Below, in pieces: positions 36,704 through 47,279 of a DNA stretch of 64,000 bases. Source of the stretch: Elymus sibiricus (Eukaryota > Streptophyta > Magnoliopsida > Poales > Poaceae). How positions within the stretch are numbered: position 1 is the stretch's first letter; every line of letters begins with the position of its first letter. A program made the translations under genes and the position numbers. Location: NCBI GenBank assembly GCA_039707655.1, contig CM077676.1:80709395-80773394 (forward strand), read 5' to 3'. The notes beneath the pieces were generated by a model. That model was given only the letters and a program-made list of their open reading frames with translations, was not told where the DNA came from and did no database searches.

Positions 36704-38363
36704 TGTTGGGGAACGTTGCATGGGAAACAAAAAATTTCCTACGCACACACAAGATCTATCCATGGTGATGAGCATCTACGAGAGGGAGAGTGAATCTACA
36801 TACCCTTGTAGATCGCTAAGCGGAAGCGTTAAGAAACGCGGTTGATGTAGTCGAACGTCTCCACGATCCAAATCGCAAGTCGTCCCTCGATCCGATCACG
36901 AACTAGTGCCGAACGGACGGCACCTCCGCGTTCAACACACGTACGGCTTGATGACGCCTTCACCTCCTCGATCCAGCGAGCGATGGTGAAGTAGTAGATG
37001 AGTTCCGGCAGCACGACGGCGTGGTGATGGTGGTGAGGAACAATCTCTGCCGGGCTTCGCCAAGCACTACGGAGATTATGACGGGAGAACTAGAGGGTTA
37101 GGGTTGCCGACACACGGCTTGGGAAATCTTGATGTATCCCGTGTGCTAGCCCTGCCCCTCTATTTATATGTTGAGCCTTGGGGTCTAAACTTGGAGTAAA
37201 AGCCTCCTCCAGGTCGGTTTTGCCCGCACAAGGTCGGTTTGGCCCGCAGGGAAAGAGTCCAACTCGGATCCCTGCAGTACCGCGCACAAGCGGTAGTACC
37301 GCTCACGAGCGGTAGTACCACTTGAGCGGTAGTACCGCTTCACACAAGCGGTAGTACCGCTTATGCGGTAGTACCGCTTCACACAAGCGGTAGTACCGCT
37401 TACGCGGTAGTACTGCCTTACCAGCGGTAGTACCGCTTAAGGCAGCAGCAAAACTTCCTTTTGCACTTTCCAATACCTCGTGGGCTTTACCCCTTTGGCT
37501 CATATAAAGTGTTGCTGCACCCGAACACTTCGGTAAACATCCGGAATCCCTTCCGGTGAATTCCGGAACCCTTCCGGAGATCAAAACACTATTATCACAT
37601 ATATCAATCTTTACCTCCGGACTCTTCCGGAGATCCTCATCATGTCCGGGATCTTATCCGGGATTTCGAACAACCTTCGGTCACCAACAAAATAACTCAA
37701 CTATACTAATCGTCACCAAACGTTAAGTGTGTAGACCCTGCGGGTTCGAGAACTATGTAGACATGACCGAGACACCTCTACGGTCAATAACCAATAGCGG
37801 GACCTGGATGCCCATATTGGCTCCTACATATTCTACGAAGATCTTTATCGGTCGAACCTCTATGTCAAGGATTCAGTTAATCCCGTATATTGTTCCCTTT
37901 GTTCTTCGGTATGTTACTTGCCCGAGATTCGATCGTCGGTATCTCTATACCTAGTTCAATCTCGTTACCGGCAAGTCTCTTTACTCATTCCGTAATACAA
38001 GATCTCGTGGCTAACACTTTTAGTCACATTGCTTGCAAGGCTCATTGTGATGTTGTATTACCGAGTGGGCCCTGAGATACCTCTCCGTCACACGGAGTAA
38101 CAAATCCCAGTCTTGATCCATGCCAACCCAACAGACACCCTCGGAGATACCTGTAGAGCACCTTTATAGTCACCCAGTTACGTTGCGACGTTTGATACAC
38201 ACAAGGTACTCCTCCGATGTCAGGGAGTTGCATGATCTCATGGTCATAGGAACAGATACTTGACATGCAGAAAACAATAGCAATAAACTGACACGATCAT
38301 ATGCTATGTTCGTAGTTTGGGTCTTGTCCATCACATCATTCTCCTAATGATGTGATCCCGTTA
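36704..38363 (-). repeat. B 5' LTR (truncated)
   Basis: Nearly identical to 29570-31193 but lacks the last roughly 220 bp on the plus-strand right side. The break, after GATCCCGTTA, joins directly to A-type LTR sequence ACATGTGTGAATAC in opposite orientation. It has two more palindrome units than the 3' LTR. Confidence 0.9.
37289..37437. repeat. Palindrome array in B 5' LTR (8 units)
   Basis: Same core as the array at 30154-30268, with two additional units (around GAGCGGTAGTACCACT and TGAGCGGTAGTACCGCT). The rest is aligned with the six-unit copy. Confidence 0.8.
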
Positions 38364-39039
38364 CATGTGTGAATACATAAACAAATACCGTGTCCCTAGT
38401 GAGTCTCTACTAGACTAGCTCGTTGATCAAAGATGGTTAAGGTTTCCTAACCATAGACATGAGTTGTCATTTGATAACAGGATCACATCATTAGGAGAAT
38501 GATGTGATGGACAAGACTCATCCGTTAGCTTAGCATATGATCGTTCTGTTTATTGATACTGCTTTCTTGAATGTCAAATACATGTTCCTCAGACCATGAG
38601 ATCATGCAACTCCCGGATACCGGAGGAATACCTTGTGTGCTATCAAACGTCACAACGTAACTGGGTGATCATAAAGATGCTCTACAGGTATCTCCGAAGG
38701 TGTCCGTTGAGGAAGCCCTGCGGGGATAGCATCACCATCACCGTCACCACACCGTCGTGCTGCCGGAACTCATCCACTACCTCGCCGTCTTGCTGGATCA
38801 AGAAGTCGAGGACGTCACCGAGCTGAACGTGTGCTGAACGCGGAGGTGCCGTACGTTCGGTGCTCGGTCGGTTGGATCGTGAAGTTGTTCGACGACATCA
38901 ACCGCGTTGTTCTAACGCTTCCGCTTACGGTCTACGAGGGTACGTAGACACACTCCCCCTCTCGTAGCTATGCATCTCCATGGATAGATCTTGCGTGTGC
39001 GTAGAAAAAAATTTGTTTTCCATGCAACGTTCCCCGACA
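38364..39039 (+). repeat. A LTR2 fragment, with the same internal deletion as LTR1
   Basis: It starts inside the LTR at ACATGTGTGAATAC and ends TTCCCCGACA. It has the same GTTGAG/GAAGCCC deletion junction as LTR1 (near 38708) and the same GA before the final CA. LTR1 and LTR2 are therefore sister copies, unlike LTR3. Confidence 0.88.
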
Positions 39040-39384
39040 GTGGCATCATGAGCCAGGTCTATGCGTAGATGATATGCACGAGTAGAACACAAAGAGTTGT
39101 GGGCGGTGATCGTCATACTGCTTACCACCAACGTCTTATTTTGATTCGGCGGTATTGTAAGATGAAGCGGCCCGGACCAACCTTACATGTCCACATACAT
39201 GAGACCGGTTCCACCGACAGACATGCAACTTGTTTTGCATAAAGGTGGCTGGCGGGTGTCTGTTTCTCCTACTTTAGTTGAATCGAATTTGACTGCGGCC
39301 GGTCCTTGTGGAAGGTTATTACAGCAAACTTGATAAATCACCGTTGTGGTTTTGTGCCGTAGGTAAGAACGGTTCTTGCTAGAA
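39040..39384 (+). repeat. A leader fragment after LTR2
   Basis: Nearly identical to 26973-27317, including the primer site. It ends at TGCTAGAA, eight bases shared by this leader and by the LTR, where the sequence switches into LTR3. This is a microhomology junction. Confidence 0.85.
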
Positions 39385-41036
39385 TTGTATTGACCGGAAA
39401 CTTAAATACATGTGTGAATACATAAACAAATACCGTGTCCCTAGTGAGTCTCTACTAGACTAGCTCGTTGATCAAAGATGGTTAAGGTTTCCTAACCATA
39501 GACATGAGTTGTCATTTGATAACGGGATCACATCATTAGGAGAATGATGTGATGGACAAGACTCATCCGTTAGCTTAGCATATGATCGTTCTGTTTATTG
39601 CTACTGCTTTCTTGAATGTCAAATACATGTTCCTCAGACCATGAGATCATGCAACTCCCGGATACCGGAGGAATACCTTGTGTGCTATCAAACGTCACAA
39701 CGTAACTGGGTGATCATAAAGATGCTCTACAGGTATCTCCGAAGGTGTCCGTTGAGTTGGCATGGATCGAGACTGGGATTTGTCACTCCGTGTTTCGGAG
39801 AGGTATCTCTGGGCCCTCTCGGTAATGCACATCATAAGAAGCTTGCAAGCAAAGTGACTAAGGAGTTAGTTACGGGATGATGTATTACAGAACGAGTAAA
39901 GAGACTTGCCGGTAACGAGATTGAACTAGGTATGGAGATACCAACGATCGAATCTCGGGCAAGTAACATACCGACGGACAAAGGGAATTACGTATGTTGT
40001 CATTGCGGTTCGACCGATAAGATCTTCGTGAAATATGTAGGAACCAATATGGGCATCCAGGTTCCGCTATTGGTTAGTGACCGGAGAGGCGTCTCGGTCA
40101 TGTCTACATCATTCCCGAACCCGTAGGGTCCGCACGCTTAACGTTCGTTGACGATATAGTGTTATATGAGTTATGTGAATTGGTAACCGAATGTTGTTCG
40201 GAGTCCCGGATGAGATCTCGGACGTCACGAGGAGTCTCGGAATGGTTGAGAGGTAAAGATTTATATATGGGAAGTCATATTTTGGGTTCCGAAAAAAGGT
40301 GCAGTTTTTTCCGGTATTGTACCGGGAAGCTTCCAGAAGGTTGCGGAGGATTCCGGAGGGGTCCGGAAGTCCACAAGTGGGTCCACCACGTCCCAAGGGC
40401 TGGCATGGGCTAAGGGGAGGCGCCCTGGCCTTATTAGGCCAGGCGCACCAAGTCCTCAAAAGCCCACGCAGCTAGGGAAGGAAAAAGGAAGAGTCCTAGT
40501 AGGAATAGGATTGGACTTTGGAGTCCAAGTCCACGTGTGTACTATTCACAGTTACTGTTCACGTGGCACTATTCCTTCTACTCCAAGCCCCTACACATAT
40601 ATAAATAGAGGAGAGGGGGCGCCCCAAAGGACACAACATTGTCTTAGCTGTGTGCGGCGCCCCCCTCCACAGTTCCGTCCCTCGGTCATATTTTCGTAGT
40701 GCTTGGGCAAAGCCCTGCGGAGATAGCATCACCATCATCGTCACCACACCGTCGTGCTGCCGGAACTCATCCACTACCTCGCCGTCTTGCTGGATCAAGA
40801 AGTCGAGGACGTCACCGAGCTGAACGTGTGCTGAACGCGGAGGTGCTGTACGTTCGGTGCTCGGTCGGTTGGATCGTGAAGTTGTTCGACGACATCAACC
40901 GCGTTGTTCTAATGCTTCTGCTTACGGTCTACGAGGGTACGTAGACACACTCCCCCTCTCGTAGCTATGCATCTCCATGGATAGATCTTGCATGTGCGTA
41001 GAAAAAAATTTGTTTTCCATGCAACGTTCCCCAACA
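39377..41036 (+). repeat. A LTR3, with promoter
   Basis: It lacks the first roughly 80 bp but keeps the long middle part missing in LTR1 and LTR2, including the TATA-like TATATAAATAG near 40597. It ends TTCCCCAACA and abuts the right target duplication. Its end differs from LTR1 and LTR2 (CCCCGACA there). Confidence 0.88.
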
Positions 41037-41041
41037 CTACG

Positions 41042-41160
41042 TCAATATGTTAGTCCATAAAAATCATATAAAAGCCATATAAAAGTGCACCAAAACATAC
41101 AAAACTATAATAAACATGGCATGAATACTTCATAAATTATAGATATGTTGGAGACGTATC
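41042..41160 (-). repeat. Y 3' LTR, last part
   Basis: Continues Y's LTR after A and ends GGAGACGTATCA. It matches 46787-46905. Confidence 0.88.
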
Positions 41161-42734
41161 AGCATCCCCAAGCTTAATTCCTGCTCGTCCTCGAGTAGGT
41201 AAATGATAAAAGAAATAATTTATGAAGTGTGAATGCTAGCATAGTGCATAAGTTTGATCAATGATAATTTCAATCACTTTTCCTAGCATCATAACAGCAA
41301 CTTTTTCTCATAAAACTCATCATGATGAAGTAGCAATCAATTCACATGTTATGGTTCAAACAATGCAATCTCTTGAAACTTAACAACCTATGTTCTTAGT
41401 CACCAAACAATTGCAATTCAACTTATCTTCAACAAAATCTAAGTAAGAGCTCCACATACTCAATTATCATATAGTCTTCTATAATTGCTAGTACTCAAAG
41501 CATATTTTTAGAACAAATGGCATCCATCGAACACAGAGAAAGATAGGGGCTTAATGTTTCGACTCCCAACTTATTTATCATAGAGATAATTGTCAACAAT
41601 AATAATTCATGATCAAATATATTTGACTGGCCATATGTGCCTGGATCTTTCCCCACCACATGATGCTTGCCAACTAGAGAATAAATAGAGCGGAATAGGG
41701 ATGAACATTAATGACTCTTGCATAAAAGTAAATACAGAAAAGTAAAAGATAGGCCCTTCGCAGAGGGAAGCAGAGGTTGTCATGCGCTTTTGATTTTTGG
41801 ATGTGCAAGCCCTTAATGTAAGGGAACGTCACGTTATATTGCCCCTTGTGATAGCAACCTTTATTATGCAGTCCATCGCTTTTATTTTTTTACCATCACA
41901 AGTTCGTACAACGCTTATTTTCCCTTGCAATAAAAGATCATACATATTTTAGTAACAATTTTTATTGGTTTTTGCACCGATGACAACTTACTTGAAGGAT
42001 CTTATTCAATCCATAGGTAGATATGGTGGAAACTCATGGGAAGAAACTGGGTTTAAGGGTTTTTGGATGCACAAGTAGTATCTCTACTTAGTATGAATTT
42101 TTGGCTAGCAAAAGATCCTAGGCAAGCACCACATGTTGGAGGATCCATAACAATATAACTTCTATGCAAATATACCCAAACATAACTCATTACGTTGTCT
42201 TCCTTGTCCAACTTCAACTAATTTGCTCAAGTTTGAAAATAATTAATGGGTATTCACAATCATAAAAGATGTCCAAGATAATATATTTATATGTGAAAGT
42301 TCTCTTCCTTATACTAATCATTCATGAATTGCTTGTATGACCAATATTGTGGTTGTCAAACTTCAATAGATTTTGCCTTCTAAACCCAATGTGAAGCTAC
42401 TACTAGGCATGATACAAGCATATGAAGCTCATATTATTTCAGCTTCATGATATTTAATTCATTCAACAATTTACTCATAGGATATAAGTGAAGAACATGA
42501 GTAAATGACAAACTACTCCAAAAAGATATAAGTGAAGACCAAATGAGTAGTTAAGTAAATAGGTAGCTATATGTGAGGACTCTCTCTCATTGAAAAATTT
42601 CAGATCTTAAGTATTTTATTCAAACAGCAAAGAAAACAAAATAAAATGACATTCCAAGAATAGCACATCTCATGTGGAGAAGCAAAAACTTAGGCTCAAC
42701 CAAGACTAACCGATAATTGTTGATGAAGAAAGGT

Positions 42735-42820
42735 GGGATGCCTACCGGGGCATCCCCAAGCTTAGATGCTTGAGACTTCTTGAAATATTAACTTGGGATG
42801 CCTTGGGCATCCCCAAGCTT
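42735..42820 (-). other. Y hairpin pair, downstream copy
   Basis: GGGATGCC (42735-42742) pairs with GGCATCCC (42749-42756). CTTGGGATGCC at 42792-42802 pairs with GGCATCCC and AAG up to 42817, with one bulged base. Both are followed by exact copies of the 14-mer on the minus strand. Confidence 0.65.
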
Positions 42821-43468
42821 GAGCTCTTGTGTCTCCTTAATTCCTCTCATATCACAGTTTCTCTAAATCTTAAAAACTTCATCCACACAAAACTCAACAA
42901 GAACTCCTGAGATAAGTTAGTATAAATCAACAAAAAACCTTAACATTCTCTAATGTAACAAATCACAAAAATTATAATTAAACATTGCATACTAAATTCC
43001 TCTGCATATTTAATACTCCTATCCTCAAATGGAAATATTAAACAAGCAAACATATGCAAACAATGCAACTATAACAGCAATCTGCCAAAACAGAACAGTC
43101 TGTAAAGGGTGAATAAGAATTCATACTTCCCTAACTCCAAAAATTCTTAAAAATTACCACGTGACAGAGAACTCATGCATTCTTACTGTGTAAAAATTTC
43201 AGATTTTTATCATATTCTGACTATTCAGGAATATTCTGGACATAACAGAAAATTTTCTGTTTTCAAACAGCAACACATGAACTTGCAAACTGAGCATGGT
43301 AAAGGCTATAATTGGCATTTTATTGAACTAAAAGACACAAAACATGATTATTGATAACAGAAAGCAAATCTCAACAAAATAAAATGACGCTCCAAGCAAA
43401 ACTCATATTATGTGACGAATAAAAATATAACTCCGAGTGAGGTTACCGATAGTTTTGAAGACGAAAGA

Positions 43469-43555
43469 GGGGATGCCTTCCGGGACATCCCCAAGCTTAG
43501 AGGCTTGAGTCTTCCTTGAGTATTACCTTGGGGTGCCTTGGGCATCCCCAAGCTT
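43469..43555 (-). other. Y hairpin pair, upstream copy
   Basis: CTTGGGGTGCC at 43527-43537 pairs with the segment ending 43552; a weaker second hairpin lies at 43469-43493. Same order and spacing as in P when read on the minus strand. Confidence 0.6.
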
Positions 43556-44202
43556 AGGGTCTTGCCGCTCCTTATTCTCCTCATATCAATATCTCACCCA
43601 AAACTTGAAAACTTCAATCACACAAAACTTAACGGAACTTGGTGAGATAGGTTAGTATGATAAAAATAAGTCATCCACTTAGGTACTGTCAAGACAAGAT
43701 TCATAATTGTTCTCACATAAGTCCTACTGTATTCTATAATTTCCACAATTTATATTACTCAATATAAGCTATGGAAACACTAAAACAAGCAAACTATGCA
43801 CTAAAAACAGAATCTGTAAAAAACAGAACAGCATGTAGTGAGCGATTTAAAAACCATAATTATGTACCTCCAAAAATTCTGAAAAATTAGGAAAACGTAA
43901 AAAATTTGTAAACCAATACTTTGTAAAAATTTCACAATTTTCTCACACTCCAGTACAGAATAGAAATTCCAGCACTGGACGCAAAAGTTTTTGTTTTTGC
44001 ACAGAATCAAATCAACAAGTATCCACACTATCCCAAAGGCTTTACTTGGCACATTATTGAAAGAAAACATATAAAACATGGTTAATACAGTATCTTAATC
44101 ATGTGATCACAAGAAAAACAGTAGGTATAAATATTGGGTTGTCTCCCAAGAAGCGCTTTTCTTTAATGCCTTTTTAGCTAGGCATGATGATTTCAATGAT
44201 GC

Positions 44203-45099
44203 TCACATAAAAGTAAAGAATTGAAACACAAAGAGAGCATGATGAAGAATATGACTAGCACATTTAAGCCTAAACCACTTCCTATGCATAGGGATTTTGT
44301 GAGCAAATAGTTTATGGGAGCAAGAATCAACTAGCATAGGAAGGCAAAACAAGCATAACTTCAAAACTATCAACACATAGAGAGGGAACTTGATATTATT
44401 GCAATATGTAAAAGCATATGATCCTCTCTCATAATAATTTTAAGTAGCATCATGAATGAATTCAACAATATAGCTATCATATAAAGAATTCTTTTCATGA
44501 CCTACAAGCATATAATTTTTATTACTCCCCACATAAGCAAATTTATTCTCATTCATAATAGTGGGAGCAAACTCAACAAAATAACTATCATCTGATACTT
44601 GATTGGAATAATCCAATTGAAAATAAAAATCATGATGAAAAGTTTCATGGTTATCATTATTATTTATAGCATACATGTCATCACAATAATCATCATAGAT
44701 AGCAACTTTGTTGTCATAATCAATTGAAACCTCTTCCAAAATAGTGGAATCGTCTTTAAATAAAGTCATGACCTCTCCAAATCCACTTTCATAATTATAA
44801 TCAACATAAATAGGAGGCATGCAATCATCATAATAAATTTTCTCATCAAAACTTGGGGGACTAAAAATATCATCTTCATCAAACATAGCATCCCCAAGCT
44901 TATGGCTTTTCATATCACTCGCATCATGGATATTCAAAGAATTCATATTAGCGACATTGGAATCATCCTCATCATTCATGGATTTTATTCCAAACATTTT
45001 ATTGAATTCTTCTTCTATCAATTGAGCACAATTTTCCGATCCATCATTTTCAAGAAAGACATTATAAAGATGAATAATATGAGGCAACCTCAATTCCAT
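44203..45099 (-). pseudogene. Y acidic retrotransposon ORF (unknown function), nonsense-mutated
   Basis: Starts with ATG at 45099 (MELRLPHIIHLYNVFLEN), preceded by a run of A's as in P. It reads 219 residues to a TAA (stop at 44440) that corresponds to GAA in P. The frame continues NYYERG, then a hydrophobic C-terminus containing CLFCLPMLVDSC, to TGA at 44203, about 298 codons in all. It has one SGFGEV...TILEEV unit where P has two. Apart from the premature stop it is open, so this and P are independently broken copies of one protein. No pol domain. Confidence 0.65.
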
Positions 45100-45199
45100 A
45101 TTTTTTTTGTAGTTTTCTTTTATAAACCAAACTAGTGATAAAACAAGAAACTAAAAGATTCGATTGCAAGATCTAGAGATATACCTTCAAGCACTCACC

Positions 45200-45217
45200 T
45201 CCCCGGCAACGGTGCCA
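45200..45217 (-). other. Y primer binding site (tRNA-Asp type, one mismatch)
   Basis: On the minus strand TGGCACCGTTGCCGGGGA follows the 5' LTR end by ten bases. Same single difference from the perfect tRNA-Asp complement as in P and X. Confidence 0.8.
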
Positions 45218-45227
45218 GAAAAGAGCT

Positions 45228-46905
45228 TGATGTCTACTACACAACTTATTCTTGTAGACTCGTGTTGGGCCTCCAAGCGCAGGGTTTTGTAGGACAGTAG
45301 CAATTTTCCCTCAAGTGGATGACCTAAGGTTTATCAATCCGTGGGAGGCGTAGGATGAAGATGGTATCTCTCAAACAACCCTGCAACCAAATACAAGAAA
45401 TCTCTTGTGTCCCCAACACACCCAATACAATGGTAAATTGTATAGGTGTACTAGTTCGGCGAAGAGATAGTGATACAAGTGTAGTATGGATAGTAGATAT
45501 AGGTTTTTGTAATCTGAAAATTAAAAAAAACAGCAAGGTAGCAAGTGATAAAACGGAGCACAAATGGTATTGCAATGCTTAGAAACAAGGCCTAGGGTTC
45601 ATACTATCACTAGTGCAATCTCTCAACAGTGCTAACATAATTGATTCATATAATTATCCCTCAACGTGCGACGAAGAATCACTCCAAAGTTCTTATCTAG
45701 CGGAGAACATAAGATAGAAATTGTTGTAGGGTACGAAACCACCTCAAAGTTATCTTTTCCGATCAATCTATTGAGCCATCCCTATAAGTCTCACAAACAG
45801 CCCTAGAGTTCGTACTAAAATAACACCATATGATACGCATCAACCAACTCTAATGTCACCTAGATACTCCAATGTCACCACAAGTATCCGTGAGTTGATT
45901 ATAAGATATGCATCAAATAACTTCAGATTCATAATATTCAATCCAACACAAAGAACTTCAAAGAGTGCCCCAAGATTTCTACCGGAGAAAGTAGGACGAA
46001 AACATGCATCAACCCCTATGCATAGATTACCCCAATGTCACCTCGGGAATCCGCGAGTTGAGTGCCAAAACATACATCAAGTGAATCAATATAATACCTC
46101 ATTGTCACCACGGGTATTCATATGCAAGACATACATCAAGTGTTCTCAAATCCATAAAAGTATTCAATCCGATAATAGTGAAACCTCAAAGGTAAAAATT
46201 CAATTCATCACAACAAGATAGAGAGGGAGAAACACCATATGATCCAACTATATTAACAAAGCTCGCGGTACATTAAGATCGTGCCAAATCAAGAACACGA
46301 GAGAGAGATCAAACACATAGCTACTAGTACATACCCTCAGCCCCGAGGGTGAACTACTCCCTCCTTATCGTGGAGACTGCCGGGGTGATGAAGATGGCCT
46401 CCGGTGATGATTCCCCCCTCCGACAGGGTGCCGAAAAAGGGCTCTAGATGAGATCGTGGAGGTACAGAGGCTTGCGGCGGCGTAGTCCAAAATCTAGGGT
46501 TATTTCTGGGGGTTTTGGTATTTATAAGAATTTTTGGCGTTGGAATCACGCGAAGAGGTGCCACAGGGGGGCCACAAGGCACCAGGGCGTGCCTTGGGGG
46601 GTGGCGCCCCCTGGTGGCTTGTGGGGCCCCTGTGGGTCTTCTGCTACTCCCCCGAAGCTTCCTGGGTCTGTTTCCTTCCAGAAAAAATCGTCAAAAAGTT
46701 TCGCTGCATTTGGACTTCATTTGATATGGATTTTCTGGAAAACCAAAACCAAGCAGAAAACAGCAACTGGCACTGGGCACTAGGTCAATATGTTAGTCCA
46801 TAAAAATCATATAAAAGCCATATAAAAGTGCACCAAAATCATACAAAACTATAATAAACATGGCATGAATAATTCATAAATTATAGATACGTTGGAGACG
46901 TATCA
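45228..46905 (-). repeat. Y 5' LTR
   Basis: 1,678 bp, complete; it shows the uninterrupted sequence at the A insertion point (near 46784). Open frames in it are also present, with changes, in the left LTR and are not genes. Confidence 0.92.
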
Positions 46906-47015
46906 GGGGCTCTCTCTCCCCCTCTCTCCCGGTGGCGCCGGAACGCCGCCGGGGCAATCATCATGACGGCGATCTACACCAACAAATTCGCCGCCGTCAC
47001 CACCAACTCTCTCCC

Positions 47016-47279
47016 TGTAACGCCCCGGACACATCCACCAGTGGTCGTTACTCCTGGCGGGATCTAGACTGGCCCCACAGATCAACACTAGTCTTTCCTG
47101 CGCACTTTGTCCTCACTCGTGCGCACCCGGGAGCAACTTCCCGGTCGGTCACCCATCCTGAAATTACTCCAAGCTGAGCACGCTTAACTTTGGAGTTCTG
47201 TCCGAATGGGCTCCCGGAAAAGAAGGAATTCCTTATTGATATGAGTAGTCTAGCATCCCTATTAAGCCAGGTCATCACA
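47016..47279 (-). mobile_element. Cassandra-type TRIM solo LTR in X's LTR
   Basis: This 264-bp insert is absent from X's 3' LTR (compare 58775-58790). Its ends are TGTAACGCCCCGG and GGTCATCACA, and it is flanked by perfect CTCCC duplications (47011-47015 and 47280-47284). It contains a 5S rRNA-like segment on the minus strand. A short LTR with an embedded 5S sequence is the hallmark of Cassandra TRIM elements. No second LTR is present, so it is a solo LTR. Confidence 0.88.
47136..47216 (-). ncRNA. 5S rRNA-derived segment inside the Cassandra LTR
   Basis: On the minus strand it reads CAGAACTCCAAAGTTAAGCG, then TGCTCAGCTTGG, then GGATGGGTGACC followed by CGGGAAGT. These match the central and 3' parts of plant 5S rRNA, including the A-box-like and C-box regions of the internal RNA polymerase III promoter. 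Several differences from the usual 5S, and the lack of a full 5' part, show it is not a ribosomal gene. Confidence 0.8.

Larger units (their letters stand above)
29570..38363 (-). mobile_element. Element B: BARE1/Angela-like Copia, nearly complete, inserted in A
   Basis: On the minus strand: 5' LTR (38363-36704, truncated), primer site, leader, gag-pol with one stop, PPT, 3' LTR (31415-29570, complete). LTR ends are TGTTGGAAATATGCCC and TTCCCCAACA. The left flank is GAAAC in A's pol. The right part of the 5' LTR (about 220 bp) and the right flank are gone, replaced by A-type LTR2, so no target duplication can be confirmed. Confidence 0.9.
26184..41036 (+). mobile_element. Element A: BARE1/WIS/Angela-like Copia with three LTR copies, inserted in Y
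   Basis: It starts TGATGGAAATATGCCCTAG and ends TTCCCCAACA. Flanks are CTAGG (26179-26183) and CTACG (41037-41041), one mismatch; the uninterrupted Y LTR copy near 46784 shows the original CTAGGTCAATATG. Contents in order: LTR1, primer site, leader, gag-protease-integrase start, element B (minus), LTR2 fragment with primer site and leader fragment, LTR3. The rest of A's pol is missing. The LTR-internal-LTR-internal-LTR pattern points to recombination between related elements plus deletions. Confidence 0.85.
41161..44202 (-). repeat. Y internal non-coding region with PPT-like motif and hairpins
   Basis: Adjacent to the LTR is the reverse complement of AAGCTTGGGGATGC (41161-41174), at the PPT position. 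On the sense (minus) strand there are two hairpin pairs: 43552-43527 with 43493-43469, and 42817-42792 with 42756-42735. The rest is AT-rich and without a gene. It is the mirror image of P's 9223-11949 plus 23788-24033. Confidence 0.75.
24627..46905 (-). mobile_element. Element Y: same family as P, minus strand, inserted in X's 5' LTR
   Basis: Plus-strand ends read TGATGTCTACTAC and GGAGACGTATCA, flanked by perfect GGGGC duplications (24622-24626 and 46906-46910). On the minus strand the order is 5' LTR (46905-45228), tRNA-Asp primer site, acidic ORF, non-coding region with hairpins, PPT-like motif, and 3' LTR (41160-24627, interrupted by A). It has no pol and would need proteins from an autonomous relative. 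Confidence 0.92.

Noticed and set aside
47136..47216. A genuine 5S rRNA gene
   Set aside because: Only the central and 3' parts of 5S are similar, with many changes, and the segment is bounded by LTR-like ends and a target duplication. It fits a Cassandra LTR.
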